From NCBI GenBank assembly GCA_964019415.1, contig OZ025874.1, forward strand, positions 5,564,092 to 5,628,091: a stretch of DNA of 64,000 nucleotides, read 5' to 3'. Each line of letters begins with the position of its first letter. Positions within the stretch are counted from its first letter, which is position 1. The stretch is from Ianthella basta (lineage: Eukaryota > Porifera > Demospongiae > Verongiida > Ianthellidae). The position numbers and the translations under genes are program-made. The notes under the pieces were generated by a model that saw only the letters and a program-made list of their open reading frames with translations, was not told where the DNA came from and did not search any database. Positions 22,426 to 34,190 of this stretch are shown here, piece after piece.

Positions 22426-24305
22426 GGTCTCCTCCATAGCTGCAGTAGAGGAAGGAGCAAGGCAGCTGAGTGAAGAAGATGCTGAGGATCTCCGGGGAAG
22501 GGTATGTGGGATCCTTAGGCATGCCAAGCCTCCGAAGGACAACCTGACCAAGGAGCAGAGGAAGGCCCTGAAGGAGCTAAGAAGCCTGGAGGATGAAGTG
22601 ATCCTGCCGGCTGACAAGGGTAACGCCACAGTGATGATAACGAGAGAGGACTATGACAGGAAGATGAGAGGGATGTTGGATACAGCCACCTACAAACGAC
22701 TGAAGAAGGACCCTACTGCTACCCAGGAGGGAAAGCTGAGTCGAAGACTGAAGGGGCTGGAGAAGGATGGAGAGATCACAGGGCATCTATACCACCAGCT
22801 CAGGCCATCCGGCAGCCAACCTCCCAGGATCTACGGCCTCCCGAAGATCCACAAGGCAGAAGTTCTTCTCAGACCCATTGTCTCATGCATTGGGGCCCCT
22901 TCTTACCAACTCTCCAAACACATCGCCTCTCTCATCTCTCCCTTGGCAGGCAAGACGGACTCACATGTGAAGAACTCCAAGCATTTTGTGGAGGTGATGT
23001 CAGACCTGAGGGTCGAGGAGGACGAGATGCTGGTCAGCTTTGACGTATCCTCCCTGTTCACCAATGTGCCCATCGACGAGGCAGTTCAGGTCATTCGTGA
23101 CAGACTGCGAAGGGATGAAACGCTGGTGAACAGGACCACTCTCTCTCCTGACAGGGTTACAGAACTGCTTGAGACGTGCTTGAAGTCCACCTATTTCTGC
23201 TACAGAGGAGAGTTCTATGAACAACGGGAAGGTGCAGCAATGGGTTCCCCTGTCTCAGCAGTGGTGGCGAACCTGTACATGTAGTTCTTCGAAGAACTGG
23301 CACTCAGGTCCGCCCCAACCAAGCCCCGGCTCTGGAAGAGGTACGTGGATGACACCTGCTGCATCATGAAGAAGGGCACAATGGAAGGACTCCTGAGCCA
23401 CCTCAACAGTGTGCGGCCATCCATCAAGTTCACTGTGGAAGTGGAGAAGGAAGGGAGCCTCCCCTTTCTTGACGCCCTGCTCCAGAGGAAAGATGATGGC
23501 AACTTGGGTCACTGTCTACAGGAAGCCCACACACACGGACCGGTACCTGGACTTCCGGTCCCACCATCCATCTCACGTCAAAAGAGGGCTGGTCAGATGT
23601 CTGTACGACAGAGCAAGGAGCATCACCACCAGGCAGGAGGACTTACAGAAGGAAGAGTGTCACCTCACCGAGGTGCTGAGACAGAATGGTTACCCCAGTA
23701 ACTTCATCCGCTCCTCATCCATTCCTTCCAGGCGAGATGTGGAGACCACTGAGGAGCCACTGCCGGAGGAGGGACGCAGACCCCCACTGGTGATGCTTCC
23801 CTACACAAAAGGAGTCAGTGAGGACATCAGACGGGTCTGTAGGAAATTCGGCATGAAGGTTGTCTTCAAGTCTGGACTGTCTCTACGTTCCATGCTAACC
23901 AAGGTGAAGGACACACTGGCGCTGGAGAAGAAGTCCAAGGTGGTGTATCAAGTCCCATGCAGCTGTGGCGAGATCTACATTGGGGAGACACTGAGGAGGC
24001 TCGAGACAAGAATGAAAGAGCACCAGGATGCCTGTCAGAAGGGGACACTGGAGAAGTCAGCCCTTGCAGAACATGCGTGGGAGAACCACCATCCAATCAA
24101 ATGGGAGGAGACAACAGTGATCGACCAAGCCAGGACCTCCAAAGAACTGATGCTCAAGGAGGCAATCCACATCAGGCTGAACCACCCCTCCCTCAACAGG
24201 GATGGTGGGCTGGAGCTGCCTGGATGTTGGATGGCTGCCTTGAGGAAGGCAATCCCGCAACTCCCGGTGACACCCCTTGATGTGGCTTCCGGTGACAGCG
24301 CATGA
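22426..24305 (+). pseudogene. Penelope-like element ORF (RT plus GIY-YIG), one stop and one frameshift
   Basis: Frame 1 (to 23281) covers the N-terminal region and RT fingers/palm: ADKGNATVMI, IYGLPKIHK, LVSFDVSSLFTNVPI and AAMGSPVSAVVANLYM. An in-frame TAG at 23282-23284 replaces the expected Glu before FFEELAL. RT motif RYVDDT follows at about 23338. A frameshift near 23510 moves to the frame TVYRKPTHTDRYL, which continues through the linker to the GIY-YIG nuclease (CSCGEIYIGET at about 23960-23996) and stops at 24303. Catalytic RT Asp residues and GIY-YIG residues are present, so decay is slight and recent. Confidence 0.88.
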
Positions 24306-24350
24306 TGAGATGCTAGGCTATAAATATGATCCGTGCTCGCGCTAGCCTAT

Positions 24351-24397
24351 CTTCGCCCTGAAGAAGACCAGAGCATCTGGTCGAAACGTCGGCAAGG
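24351..24397 (+). ncRNA. Hammerhead ribozyme motif, right arm
   Basis: Order seen: stem I 5' strand CUUCGCC (24351-24357); CUGAAGA core box; A; stem II GACCAGA, loop GCA, UCUGGUC; GAAA (24383-24386); ACGUC; stem I 3' strand GGCAAGG (24391-24397), which pairs with CUUCGCC apart from one mismatch and one wobble. Stem III is minimal (ACGU), as described for hammerheads of Penelope-like elements that act as dimers. Predicted cleavage is after C24390. Confidence 0.75.
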
Positions 24398-24719
24398 TTT
24401 TCAACCCTGTTGTGAAGCTGGTATTAGAGAACCAACCCTTTCTGAAGCAAGAAAAAGACAAAGAAAAGTCATGTAAAGATGAGAAGCAACGTCGCCAGCA
24501 GCTTGTTGACACTGAGAATGCTCTGCACTGGGACCAACCATCAGCGACAGTGTCACTGCCAGTAGACGTTCAGCTAATAGGGGCTCCACAACCACTGGTG
24601 CTTCTGTCAATCCAGATCACCAGCAATGTAGAACACCTAAATGGCCTATAGCTACATCTCTTCACCCTATAGTGGTGTCCTTAGAGTTTAGCAGCAAATG
24701 CATGGATGTATTGGATGGT

Positions 24720-24728
24720 TGTGTGTGT

Positions 24729-24822
<94 letters not shown>
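24720..24822 (+). repeat. (GT)n microsatellite
   Basis: About 100 bases of nearly pure GT repeat with one early interruption (gtatgt). Confidence 0.95.
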
Positions 24823-24824
<2 letters not shown>

Positions 24825-26297
24825 ACATGTGCACATTTGTCTACTGTACACGTGTGCTTGCATGATACATTAATTTACGGTATTTATGCTGGTACATTCA
24901 TTTCTGTGTGTCAACATGTACACATTGAATGTAGATGTACCCACATGGACACACAAGCTACGTAAGGTTATATACAGGAATTTAATTCCATGATGTTAAC
25001 GTCGCTAAAGAAAACTGAAATCCGTGGAGAGACAGTCATGTGGACCAATCACTACAGCATGGTTTGGTGCGAGGAAGGCACTGGAAGAAGGGAGTGCACA
25101 TATTTCTGAGCTAGTGAGTGATGTCCAGTTCAGCCTAGTAAGGAGGCAGCTATAATTATGCTGATAACTAGGGGATAAAAGTGGCATTGGGCCTACTGAG
25201 GACACAGTCGCACTTTTCAGACTTTTTAGCATTAAGAAGAACTATATAGCTGCAAGATGAGTGGCTGGGTCCTTGTGCTATCTGCCTTCCAGCCTGCACC
25301 AATTGCAAGGGAATGCTGTACGTATATACATACATAGATACGTAGTAGTCTTGCATGCTCAACATGTCGGGCACTTGACTATAGGTAATAAGGTCTATGA
25401 GCCATTTGAATCACTCGTACTTAATTCCTATATACACTTGTTTCCAACAAATAATGATAGCACTTCAAAATGGATAATTATGGCATGGGCATGCACCAGT
25501 TTGGTATATATAACCATAACCTGATTCCTGCATTGTATAATAATTATGTGCTGTTCAGAAGTACTCTATACCCTGCATGAATTGGGTGTCACGCATGCAT
25601 ATATAATCATACAAAACCTGCAACTTGGATTAAAGTTATGAAATAAACATGATTAAATCATGAATTGTGCTGTACGTGTATACACCCCTTTCATATAGAC
25701 CCATTTGGCCTGGCTGTGTGTCCATATACAGTAGACTAGTGCTGTGTGCTATTGCTATGCCGCACATCTGGGACTCTAACCGTAAATAACTTATTGAACA
25801 GTTGTCAATTATGATACCCTCCTCATGCATGCATTGTACTGTAATATACTCACGTGCCTAAAGCACTACGTACATGCCCGCGATGTCATTCATGTGACAT
25901 TTGTTTAGGACTAATTATATAGTCTCGGCCCCAGCTCACTTCCATAAAACATTTCCCAAAAACAAGAGAACCGGATGTACGTACAGACACAGTGTCTCCA
26001 CCTTGTAGCTATACTGGCAGACAACATTTGATCAGGAACAGAGAGGATGGAGCAGTTACTCAGTGCCCCATGTATAGCATTATGTGGGAACAGTGGTCAG
26101 TATAAAGACACTACTCATTCCGCAACAAAGTGTAACCCAAACCTAAACACACACACAATGTATACACTTGTGTACATTATGAACTATATTGTAACTTCAA
26201 TATAATATTACAACATCGTACAATAGATAGCAGTCAGGACGATCCATCATGCCTACCAAACACTAGAGTTCAAAGGACAAATAGTTAATGCTGACAC
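24823..26297. other. Intergenic, nothing recognised
   Basis: Low-complexity, AT-leaning DNA 3' of MCU. The short frames have no family resemblance. No RNA gene was recognised. Confidence 0.4.
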
Positions 26298-29200
26298 TCA
26301 TTCTTCTGGTGATGGTCGTCGTGGCAACGTTGGCAGGTTAAGTTGCAGAGGGTCATGCAGTCTCTTCAGTTCAGCCTCAACCTTTGCTAGAGTTTCCTTC
26401 ATGTGGTTGTACCTGTAGTATATGAGGGGAGATTCACACACCTCACTCTATCCCTACACATAAAAGTTAACAATTAAACCACGGCTGGGATAAAAGCAAG
26501 GAGTGCAAGTCCACATACATACCAGTATACTGTATATACATGTATGAGCACAATCCCCCCATATCCTCTCCACTCACTTCTCAATGTCAAAGCTCTTCTT
26601 CTTGGCCGCCTTGTGCAGCCGAAAGAGCTGAATGCGCTCCTGAGCGTCAGGGTAGGTGTACTCCTGCCTGGTGAGCAGGTAGTAGCAGTAAAAGAGCATG
26701 AGAGTACCATAGGTGGCAAAGTACGTGACAGGCTCCATGATGTCCCATGAGTATTCAAACCAGGTGAGGCGTGCAAAGAACCCAAACTGGACTCCCATTG
26801 CACCCAAACCTAAATGGGAATGGGAATGATAGTGTATAATAATATATATAAGTGAAAGTGGGAATGGGACTGAAAACACATTGTAGGTGCACACAAGAAC
26901 ACTACTTGCAGCTATTCAGTGGGTGTGCTGCACTACTCTACAAACAGAAAAGTACAAGGTAAACTCATCACATCATTCATTAACAAGCAATGACAGCTTG
27001 TGTGGCAAAGATAATGCTACAGCACGTCCTTTAGCCCACCACATGTCCTTAGGTGGCTACATGATGGAACATTGATATTAACAAACGTGTAACATCTGGC
27101 AGCTTGTGGCTCATGTAAGAGCCTGAACAACACAGTGTGCATGTAACATATGGCTATAAAGCTGATCAGCAAATGGGCTGGCTGTGGAAGCCTCATGTCC
27201 ATGTCTGCCATGTCTTGTAATGACATCCTTCTAATCTTAAATAGCTACGTACTTCATACAAAGAAACAAAGCGAACCCCATAAAGCTGATGTGTGGCATA
27301 CAACATGACTCCATTCCAAAGAGGACGTCACACAGCATAAACATCCTATTCATTAACAAAACGTCACTAATTCAATGTCAGCTGTACATAGACAGCAGTG
27401 ACAAATGTCATTGCCACCAATTCCCAGCCCTAACACACACAACACCTCTACCATGTAGAGTAGTGGTGCCTGTCATGCTAGCACACACCAATGTACCTAG
27501 CCACAGTAGAGTGTTGGTCTGCCTCCGTGAGGTGGCCAGCATGTCCTCCAGCTGCTTGTCTAAGGGGACAAGGTCAGTCTTCAGGTCAGCAATCTGACCT
27601 TCCAGCTCCCGTTTCTTGTTCAGCTGGGAAAGGGATTGAGCATTGACATGACACCTTCTGCCTGTCCTCCAGGCTACATTTGGATGTCATGTCAGTCTGT
27701 ACAAATGCTGCCACATTTATGTATGTGCACTCCAATGGTATTTTACTGTGTGTACTGTGCATCTTTCTTCTGATCTGCTCAATGCATAATTAAGGTACAG
27801 TACTGTACATAATAGCTAAATGCCACTCAAGGGGTGGCTGTGGGATTTAGAGCACGAAGCACCTGAGTGCTGAGTGGTCTAAATCCTCGCAGGCACCAAT
27901 TGGGTGGCATTTAAATTTTATAGATCCAACACTGTTCTCTAGTCCAATCAAAATTATCTCCCCTCGTCTGTTTGATGATGTCCATGTCATTGGTAACCGA
28001 CAATGCAGCAGGACGCCCAATAGAAGAACTCTCAGGCACCCGTAAGCCTTCTCTTTACACGCTTTTGCCACCTGCCCTTAATCCTACTTCATAGGGAGGC
28101 CATCCAATCAGAACTGACTGAATAGTTTACAGCAACAGTGCGTATTACAGCATACATAATGGCTGCAATGACGTCACATCAACCTCACGTGCACTCTGCC
28201 AGCAACGAACTATATTGGATTTAGAATCACACACAAAGCAATTGAAATGCTTCTCAGAGATTTAGAATCATCATTTAGATGCATGTTACCTTGGCAACAG
28301 GTTTTAATGTAGATGCCTACATACATACGTAGTGACATACTGGTGTCACTCCATCAAAATCAAGGTATAGCAAAATTCACATTATAAATCAAGCTTCTAA
28401 AATGTACTTAAATACAAACACATAATAACAGTCTCATAAATAAGGCACCAATCAATCAATCATTCAATCAAATCAATCAGCTACTGAACTACATATGCCT
28501 TAATCTTTGTCCCGTAACTTTGGTATTCATCAATGTGTTGGGGCTTGCATTCAGCAACAAACTGTACACGTTCACTTGGACTTCTATCCAACTACCAAAC
28601 CTCAGGCACAAATCACTATTGAACACTACATTTTTACACTCTTTTGGGTTCATAGAGTCACAAGTGTTTGTGGTATGTCTATGGTCTTTGGCCACTGGAG
28701 GAACACTGTACATCTTACTGATCTGTGTCATATACCAATCAACATTACCATACACACCATTCCTGTGCAAGTGTGTGGAATAGGGCTAATTACGACAGAG
28801 TGTTACCTATTTGGCTATACGGGGAAAAGCCAATTCATGCCCCAAGGTGTATTAGAAGGTGCACACGTCCTTGACTGTGTTGCTACTTGCCATTATGTGG
28901 GGTGGGCTGAGGCAGGCATGTTGAAAGTGTTTCCAGAATTAGAGCACATTACCTCAAGGTACCCCTTGTGGGTGTCTAGACTAGTAGCCCCCGAGCTACA
29001 GGCCTTCATAACCGTTGACCTTGCCAAACACACATGCCAACATGCCACACCCACCCCTCACCACCACACCCACCTGATGCTGATCAATGTTGAGAGATGT
29101 ATACAACTTGTGGATCATACTCTTCACGTCATCAAGGCCCTGCACTCCATCCACAGGGAGCTTCACTGCACAAGGGGACGGCATACACACACACAATACA

Positions 29201-30577
29201 AGTGTTCTCTCCAGGGTTCTAGTTCCAAGGGGTATACCTAATACCTAGAATACTTACAATATTAAAGGTAATAATAATACTACAATTCTACTGTTAAGGT
29301 GCATGCATTCCATGTACTTCTGACACTGCAGTGAGTGTAAACAGTACTATCTACATGTGATCTGAAGGGCACATGTGTAGGGACTGCAGGGAATACCATG
29401 CAAAGGGCACACGAGGGTTGCAAGGCAATGGAATGAGGTTAGAGAGAACACTGCACAACACACATACACACAGAGCACTGCAACCTACAGGAGCATGTCC
29501 CTTGTAAGGATTCCAACAAAATGGCTGCCCATACACTTCATAGTGTCAGTGTTGATACGTATATACATACCACTATACTTACAAGCTAACTATCATCTCA
29601 TCATGTGGTACACTATACAAACTATAATACCACAATTCACACACAAGTGTATCTACTCACAGACACTGACACCGCACAGATTACTTCCACATCTGTGCTA
29701 AACCAAAAGTGAACTTGCCCCCACTGGTTCTTACTTCAACTCACATTCTGTCGGCACAGCAACCCTGTATCGTGTCTCGTTGATGATGAGGTCAAAGTCC
29801 TGCTGCATTAGTACATCTATTCCAGTGGACCCTGCGATCCTGTTTCCCTCGGTGGTGTACAGAGCGGCCCTCTCTATCCCTCCATCCTCATCTTGCAAAC
29901 TGAAGAGGAAGTCGCTGGCAGTCTCAGAGAGGGGACGGAGGGTGAACTGGCAGGTGTCCTTCCGTGAAGGGAGCGGGACACTGACAACAGGGAGGCCATT
30001 TTGGACATGGATAGAGGCTAGAACAAGGCAATTGGGTAGAAGGGATAGAGAGGGAAACAAGGGTGGATCAGATGGAAAGAGTGGAAGAGGGAAGAAAGAA
30101 GAAGGGAGTTAAAGAAGGTTGAAGATGGTGATAAATATTTTGGACACCCCAGGTCCCCCACATGACATTCTCAAATGACAACGGAACAAGCGGGGGGATG
30201 ACATAGCTCTACAATAAACAAAAAACTGGGACAACGCACTGTAAAGTGCCTTTTAAATACAGAGCCAGTTAGTCACATCTAAATTGGAAGGCGTGGTTGT
30301 TGCATCGTCATAGCTAGCCTTCCTTGTACCCTCACCTCCCTCGCTGTTGTAGGTGGTGTAGTGTCTCTGGTAGGCGGCGGCGCCCTACATAGAGAGCAAA
30401 TACATACACGCCTACAAGTTAGCGGCACACTGCCCCAAAGCGGACAATTCAGAGTTCGAAAGAAAGGTGCTTATGGTTTGCGATCACCTTTAACACATGA
30501 TCCTTGCAGCAGAGGTTCAATCGTCCAGGAAGGATTCTCCACGCCCTCGCAGCACTAATCCCTCTCCAAGCGGCCAT
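26298..30577 (-). CDS. MCU: Mitochondrial calcium uniporter pore subunit MCU (7 exons, 325 aa)
   Basis: Pore-forming channel of the inner mitochondrial membrane. Exons (minus): 30577-30488, 30384-30336, 30017-29745, 29165-29074, 27623-27497, 26809-26578 and 26412-26298; all have GT-AG borders and consistent phases, with the TGA stop at 26300-26298. The N-terminus is basic and targeting-like. Exon 3 encodes the matrix N-terminal domain (VSVPLPSRKDTCQFTLRPL, STGIDVL). Exons 4-5 encode the first coiled coil (DVKSMIHKLYTSL, QIADLKTDLVPLDKQLEDM). Exon 6 carries both transmembrane helices and the selectivity-filter motif WDIMEP at residues 232-237. Exon 7 ends the second coiled coil. Human MCU has 351 residues. 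The start is the ATG in cataATGGCC at 30577. A partial duplicate lies upstream at 32.1-32.7 kb. Confidence 0.95.
27624..29073 (-). other. MCU intron 4, long
   Basis: The longest MCU intron (1.45 kb). A small hairpin (ggatttaga near 27843 with tctaaatcc near 27879) is the only structure seen. A long antisense open frame overlaps it and exon 4 and is considered spurious. Confidence 0.4.
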
Positions 30578-31064
30578 TATGGATTCGGTTCCAGACAAAT
30601 ATTCGGAAGTAGATACGTCATTGAACGTCACGACTGTTCACGGCCCCGCCTTCAACTGCCCAGAGGTATCACACGTAGAACGAGTTTCTAGCAAACAAGA
30701 GGGACGTGCGGATGGTGCAGTGTCTCCACTTTGTACGCAGGCAGAAAATGTTCAGAAGCAAGAGATACAAGCACAATGTCATTATGAATACTGTCATGTA
30801 CACAGGAAATTCCTACTGTAGCTACACAATATCTTATTAGCTAGTTAGCTATAGCTAGCTATGTCATGAGACCATCTAATAAGCAAAGTGTTTGCTGTCT
30901 AAGTAACTAATACAAGGAATGGTACGAACACGAACAAACATGATACGTCATGTTGATCTCTAGTCATCTACTAGAGCATAGAAAACCAACAGGTTGCAAT
31001 TGGTAGTGTACATACGTAGGTGTTCTAGGTGCCCACAAAGGTAATGTCCACTGCGGGTCTGAAA
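30578..31064. other. Spacer between MCU and the caspase pseudogene
   Basis: Upstream region of MCU. An open frame at 30504-30821 overlaps MCU exon 1 antisense. No independent gene is supported. Confidence 0.35.
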
Positions 31065-32080
31065 CCATTGCATAGCCTTCCGATTAGTCCAGTCCAGTCC
31101 GATTTATCGCAGGGACATAGTGGGGTAGAGTGGGAAGATTACAGTAGAGTAAGCTTGTTAATCGAAAGCTGGATTCTGTGATCTGCTTGAATCCTTCCCT
31201 CGACCAGAACTTCCTCCCCAGTCAGATGTTGAGAATGGTCAAAATCTCAAGAAAGTGGTACTTGGCTGCATGCTGAAACACAACCAAGTACCAAAGAGTG
31301 AATTTCTCCATGACACATAGCCAGGGGGAGTGCATGGCAAAAACTAACAAAGTCTGTCTCAACAGGAACCAAATAGATACCTTTTTCATGACCCAACTCC
31401 TCCTTTTTCAAATCCTCCTCCTGGGATAGTGCTTCAGTAGCTAACTTCAAAGTTTCAAATGTATGCCGCAGTCTTTCCCACTAGAGCCACTGTCCTTGTT
31501 GTGGTGATGTGACGAAACAATTTCCACACCAGCATCTAACGATTTACCATAATCAGCTCCCATCAAATATCTTTGGTTTGCCAACCATGCAGGGTAGGAG
31601 AATTCTGACCATTAAAAGCCTCAAACACATTCTTGATGTGAATCACCTCTCCATCTACACCGTACAGTCCATCAGGCATACCATGAGTGAATATACACAG
31701 TGCAACACTGTCCGCATTTGTATGATCCAAGCTGGCCAGCTGTTGAATATATAGTGGACACCATCTGTTTTGCAGTAAGGTCAGTGAACAGCTTCATCTC
31801 ATAGCCAAGCCACTTGAACTAAGTCTGCATCACTATCAGTTCCTATTCTGCTCTTCAACCCCAATGTCCCAGAAAAACTTTATAGTTGATGATCGCAGCA
31901 GGACTTAGCGGAGTGCTAGACATTCGGCAAGTGTTAGGCCTGTCGATCAGCATCGTATGAAGCTATAATATGGAGTCAATCACTATCAGACTGGCATACT
32001 GTTGGTGATTGGTTGGAGGATTCTGGTGTTGCTGGATAGAAATACTTCGGGCAGGGTTAGGCGATGTGATATCGGGCTAG
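31065..32080 (-). pseudogene. Decayed caspase copy
   Basis: Aligns along its whole length with the caspase exon at 33137-34200 but contains many indels and stops. Recognisable pieces include the p10 region (ADFV-like near 31350), the His-loop equivalent at about 31680 (catgagtg) and the prodomain linker near 32000. At the position of the catalytic Cys the copy retains GCTGAT (Ala-Asp, 31552-31557), as in the intact paralogue. Confidence 0.8.
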
Positions 32081-32095
32081 AAACAAAATCGCTGA

Positions 32096-32663
32096 TGTCA
32101 AAGTCCTGCTGCATTAGTACATCTATTCCAGTGGACCCTGCAATCCTGTTTCCCTCGGTGGTGTACAGGACAGCCCTCTCTATCCCTCCATCCTCGTCTT
32201 GCAAGCTGAAGAGGAAGTTGCTGGCAGTCTCAGAGAGGGGACGGAGGGTGAACTGGCAGGTGTCCTTCTGTGAAGGGAGTGGGACACTGACAACAGGGAG
32301 GCCATTTTGGACATGGATATAGTAGCTAGAACAAGACATATTGGGGGAGGGGGGGGGGGGGGTAGAAGGAATTGGGAGGGGAACAAGAAGTGACAGATGG
32401 AAAGAGAGGGGAGAAAGGAGGAAGAAAAGGCTGAAATGGATTAAGGGGGGAAGGGGGACTGGATGACAGTTCCAAATTGAACAAGAAACTTAAAATGCAT
32501 GAATAATGTGCTGTGCAGTGCCTGTTAAATGCATGAGCCAGTTCGTCTCATCTAAAGTGGAAGTGTGGCTGTTGCAGCATCAAAGTCTTCCTTTACCCTC
32601 ACCTCCGTCATCGTATAGGTGACTGGCGTACGTAGTGCCTCTGTAAGGTGGTGGCACCCTATA
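32096..32663 (-). pseudogene. Partial MCU copy (exons 3 and 2)
   Basis: The minus-strand segment 32330-32096 repeats MCU exon 3 nearly identically (NGLPVVSVPLPSQKDTCQFT) but breaks off at the duplication junction before the end of the exon. An exon-2-like segment is at about 32660-32601, with several changes. No transmembrane exons follow. A poly-G run near 32343-32362 lies in the intervening intron copy. Confidence 0.85.
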
Positions 32664-34190
32664 CACGGGGATCGAACAAACACGCTCAACAACTTTTTGA
32701 ACACACCGCCTCAGGCTTATAGCGGACATTTTTAAGCTTCACAACGAAGTGCACATGGTTGCATTACCTTTACACATAATATAATTAATTAATTAAGAAT
32801 GCGGCTCTCACAGCAGAGACTTGCATGTCCATGCAGGAAGAATTCTCCACACAGATCTTGCAACACTGATTGCATGATTTCAAGGTGCACCCATGCATGA
32901 TGAAATGTCTTCTGAAGTCCTCACGGTTTCAATCACATCCATGCATGCACCAATCACATACAAAAAATAAATCATAGATAGAGGATTAAATGGTGGTTCA
33001 TCCACATACTACACACGCGGGTCAGCATACATTGCACACATTTCAAACTCATGAACGTTAACTTCTTGTATATATAAGTAAATTTGCAATTAGCACACAT
33101 GTATGTAAAGTGATTGAGAGAACTGTCTGCTACATGTCACTGGCCCGCTGCAGGCAATGTCCACTGCGGATCTGCTGGATCCGACACTGGCACAGGACAG
33201 CCTTCTGATTCATCCACTTTCTGGGTCATGCGTGGGAGTGGAGTGAGAGGATTAAAGTATAGTAATTTCATCAGCCGAAAAGCAGTTTCTGTTATCTGCT
33301 TATTTTCATCCCTCGACTGAAACTTTCTCCCCAGTCTACTGTTAAGGATAGTCAAGATCTCCAGGAAGTGGCACTTGGCAGCATGGTCATACATAACATC
33401 AACAACGGCTTTCATAAACCAAGAACCAAAGGCTGAATTTCTCCACGACACATAGCCAGGGGGAGTAGCATAGACAATGACAAAGTCGGCCTCAGCAGGA
33501 AGTCTTTGGACGTCTTCTTCATGTTCCCATTTCAAAACTTCCTTCCGGGAAAGAAGTTCAGTTGCTGTCTTCAAAGTGTCATATGCATGTCTGTGATCTT
33601 TCTCACCATGGCCACTGTCACTCTTGTGATTAGGACAGGTGAAAACCATGTCCACACCATAATCAAAGATACCACCTCGATCAGCCTGTAGCAACACAAT
33701 CTTTGGTTTGCCAATGAGGGTGGGAGAATTATATCCATTGAAAGGCCTCAACACACTTTCAAATATAGGTATCAAATTTTCATCTGTGCCATACAGCATG
33801 CCCTCAACACCATGAGTGAGAATACACAGCACAACACTGTCCATATTCGTATGATCCAAGCTGGCCAGCTGTTGAATAGTGGACACCATCTGTTCTGCAG
33901 TCAGGTTAGTAAACTCCTTCACCTCGTAGCCGAGCCACTTGAATAATCTGTATAAATTCTCTGCATCAAGATGACTCCCGACTCTTCTTTTCATCCTCCC
34001 AGAGAAAAATTCATTGTTGATGATCCATGCAACACCTCGGGGAGTGCTTGACATGCGATAAACGTTAAGGCTGTCAGCACTGTATAAACCGGCTTTGGTG
34101 GCAGTATCGGACTGGTACACTGCTGGGGATTGGTTGGAAGGCTCCGTTGCTGCTGGAATGGAATTGGGAGGTAAAGAATTGGGCGGAGTG
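32096..34190. repeat. Tandem duplication unit 2
   Basis: Repeats the MCU exon 3 - exon 2 - exon 1 region followed by the caspase gene. Homology to unit 1 fades near 34190, within the region encoding the linker N-terminal to the caspase domain. Confidence 0.75.

Larger units (their letters stand above)
21648..24444 (+). mobile_element. Penelope-like retroelement with head-to-head inverted 3' copy
   Basis: The element body (RT, GIY-YIG endonuclease, 3' tail) reads rightward from about 22426 to 24444. Its last 779 bp (23666-24444) occur as an almost perfect inverted copy at 21648-22425, directly upstream of the RT-coding part. Both arms include the GIY-YIG domain and the tail with hammerhead motif. 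The arms' encoded proteins differ by about one residue in the visible overlap (E/K), implying recent insertion or gene conversion. Such composite, partly inverted insertions are known for Penelope elements. Confidence 0.88.
29792..32095. repeat. Tandem duplication unit 1 (MCU 5' part plus decayed caspase)
   Basis: From MCU exon 3 through exons 2 and 1 and on through the caspase pseudogene, this segment parallels 32096-34190 in the same order and orientation. The junction is near 32096, where caspase-like sequence changes abruptly to MCU exon 3 sequence (gtcaaagtcctgctgcatta). Confidence 0.75.

Noticed and set aside
28507..29241. 244-codon plus-strand open frame
   Set aside because: It lies antisense to MCU exon 4 and intron 4, has no family resemblance and low-complexity His/Thr composition.
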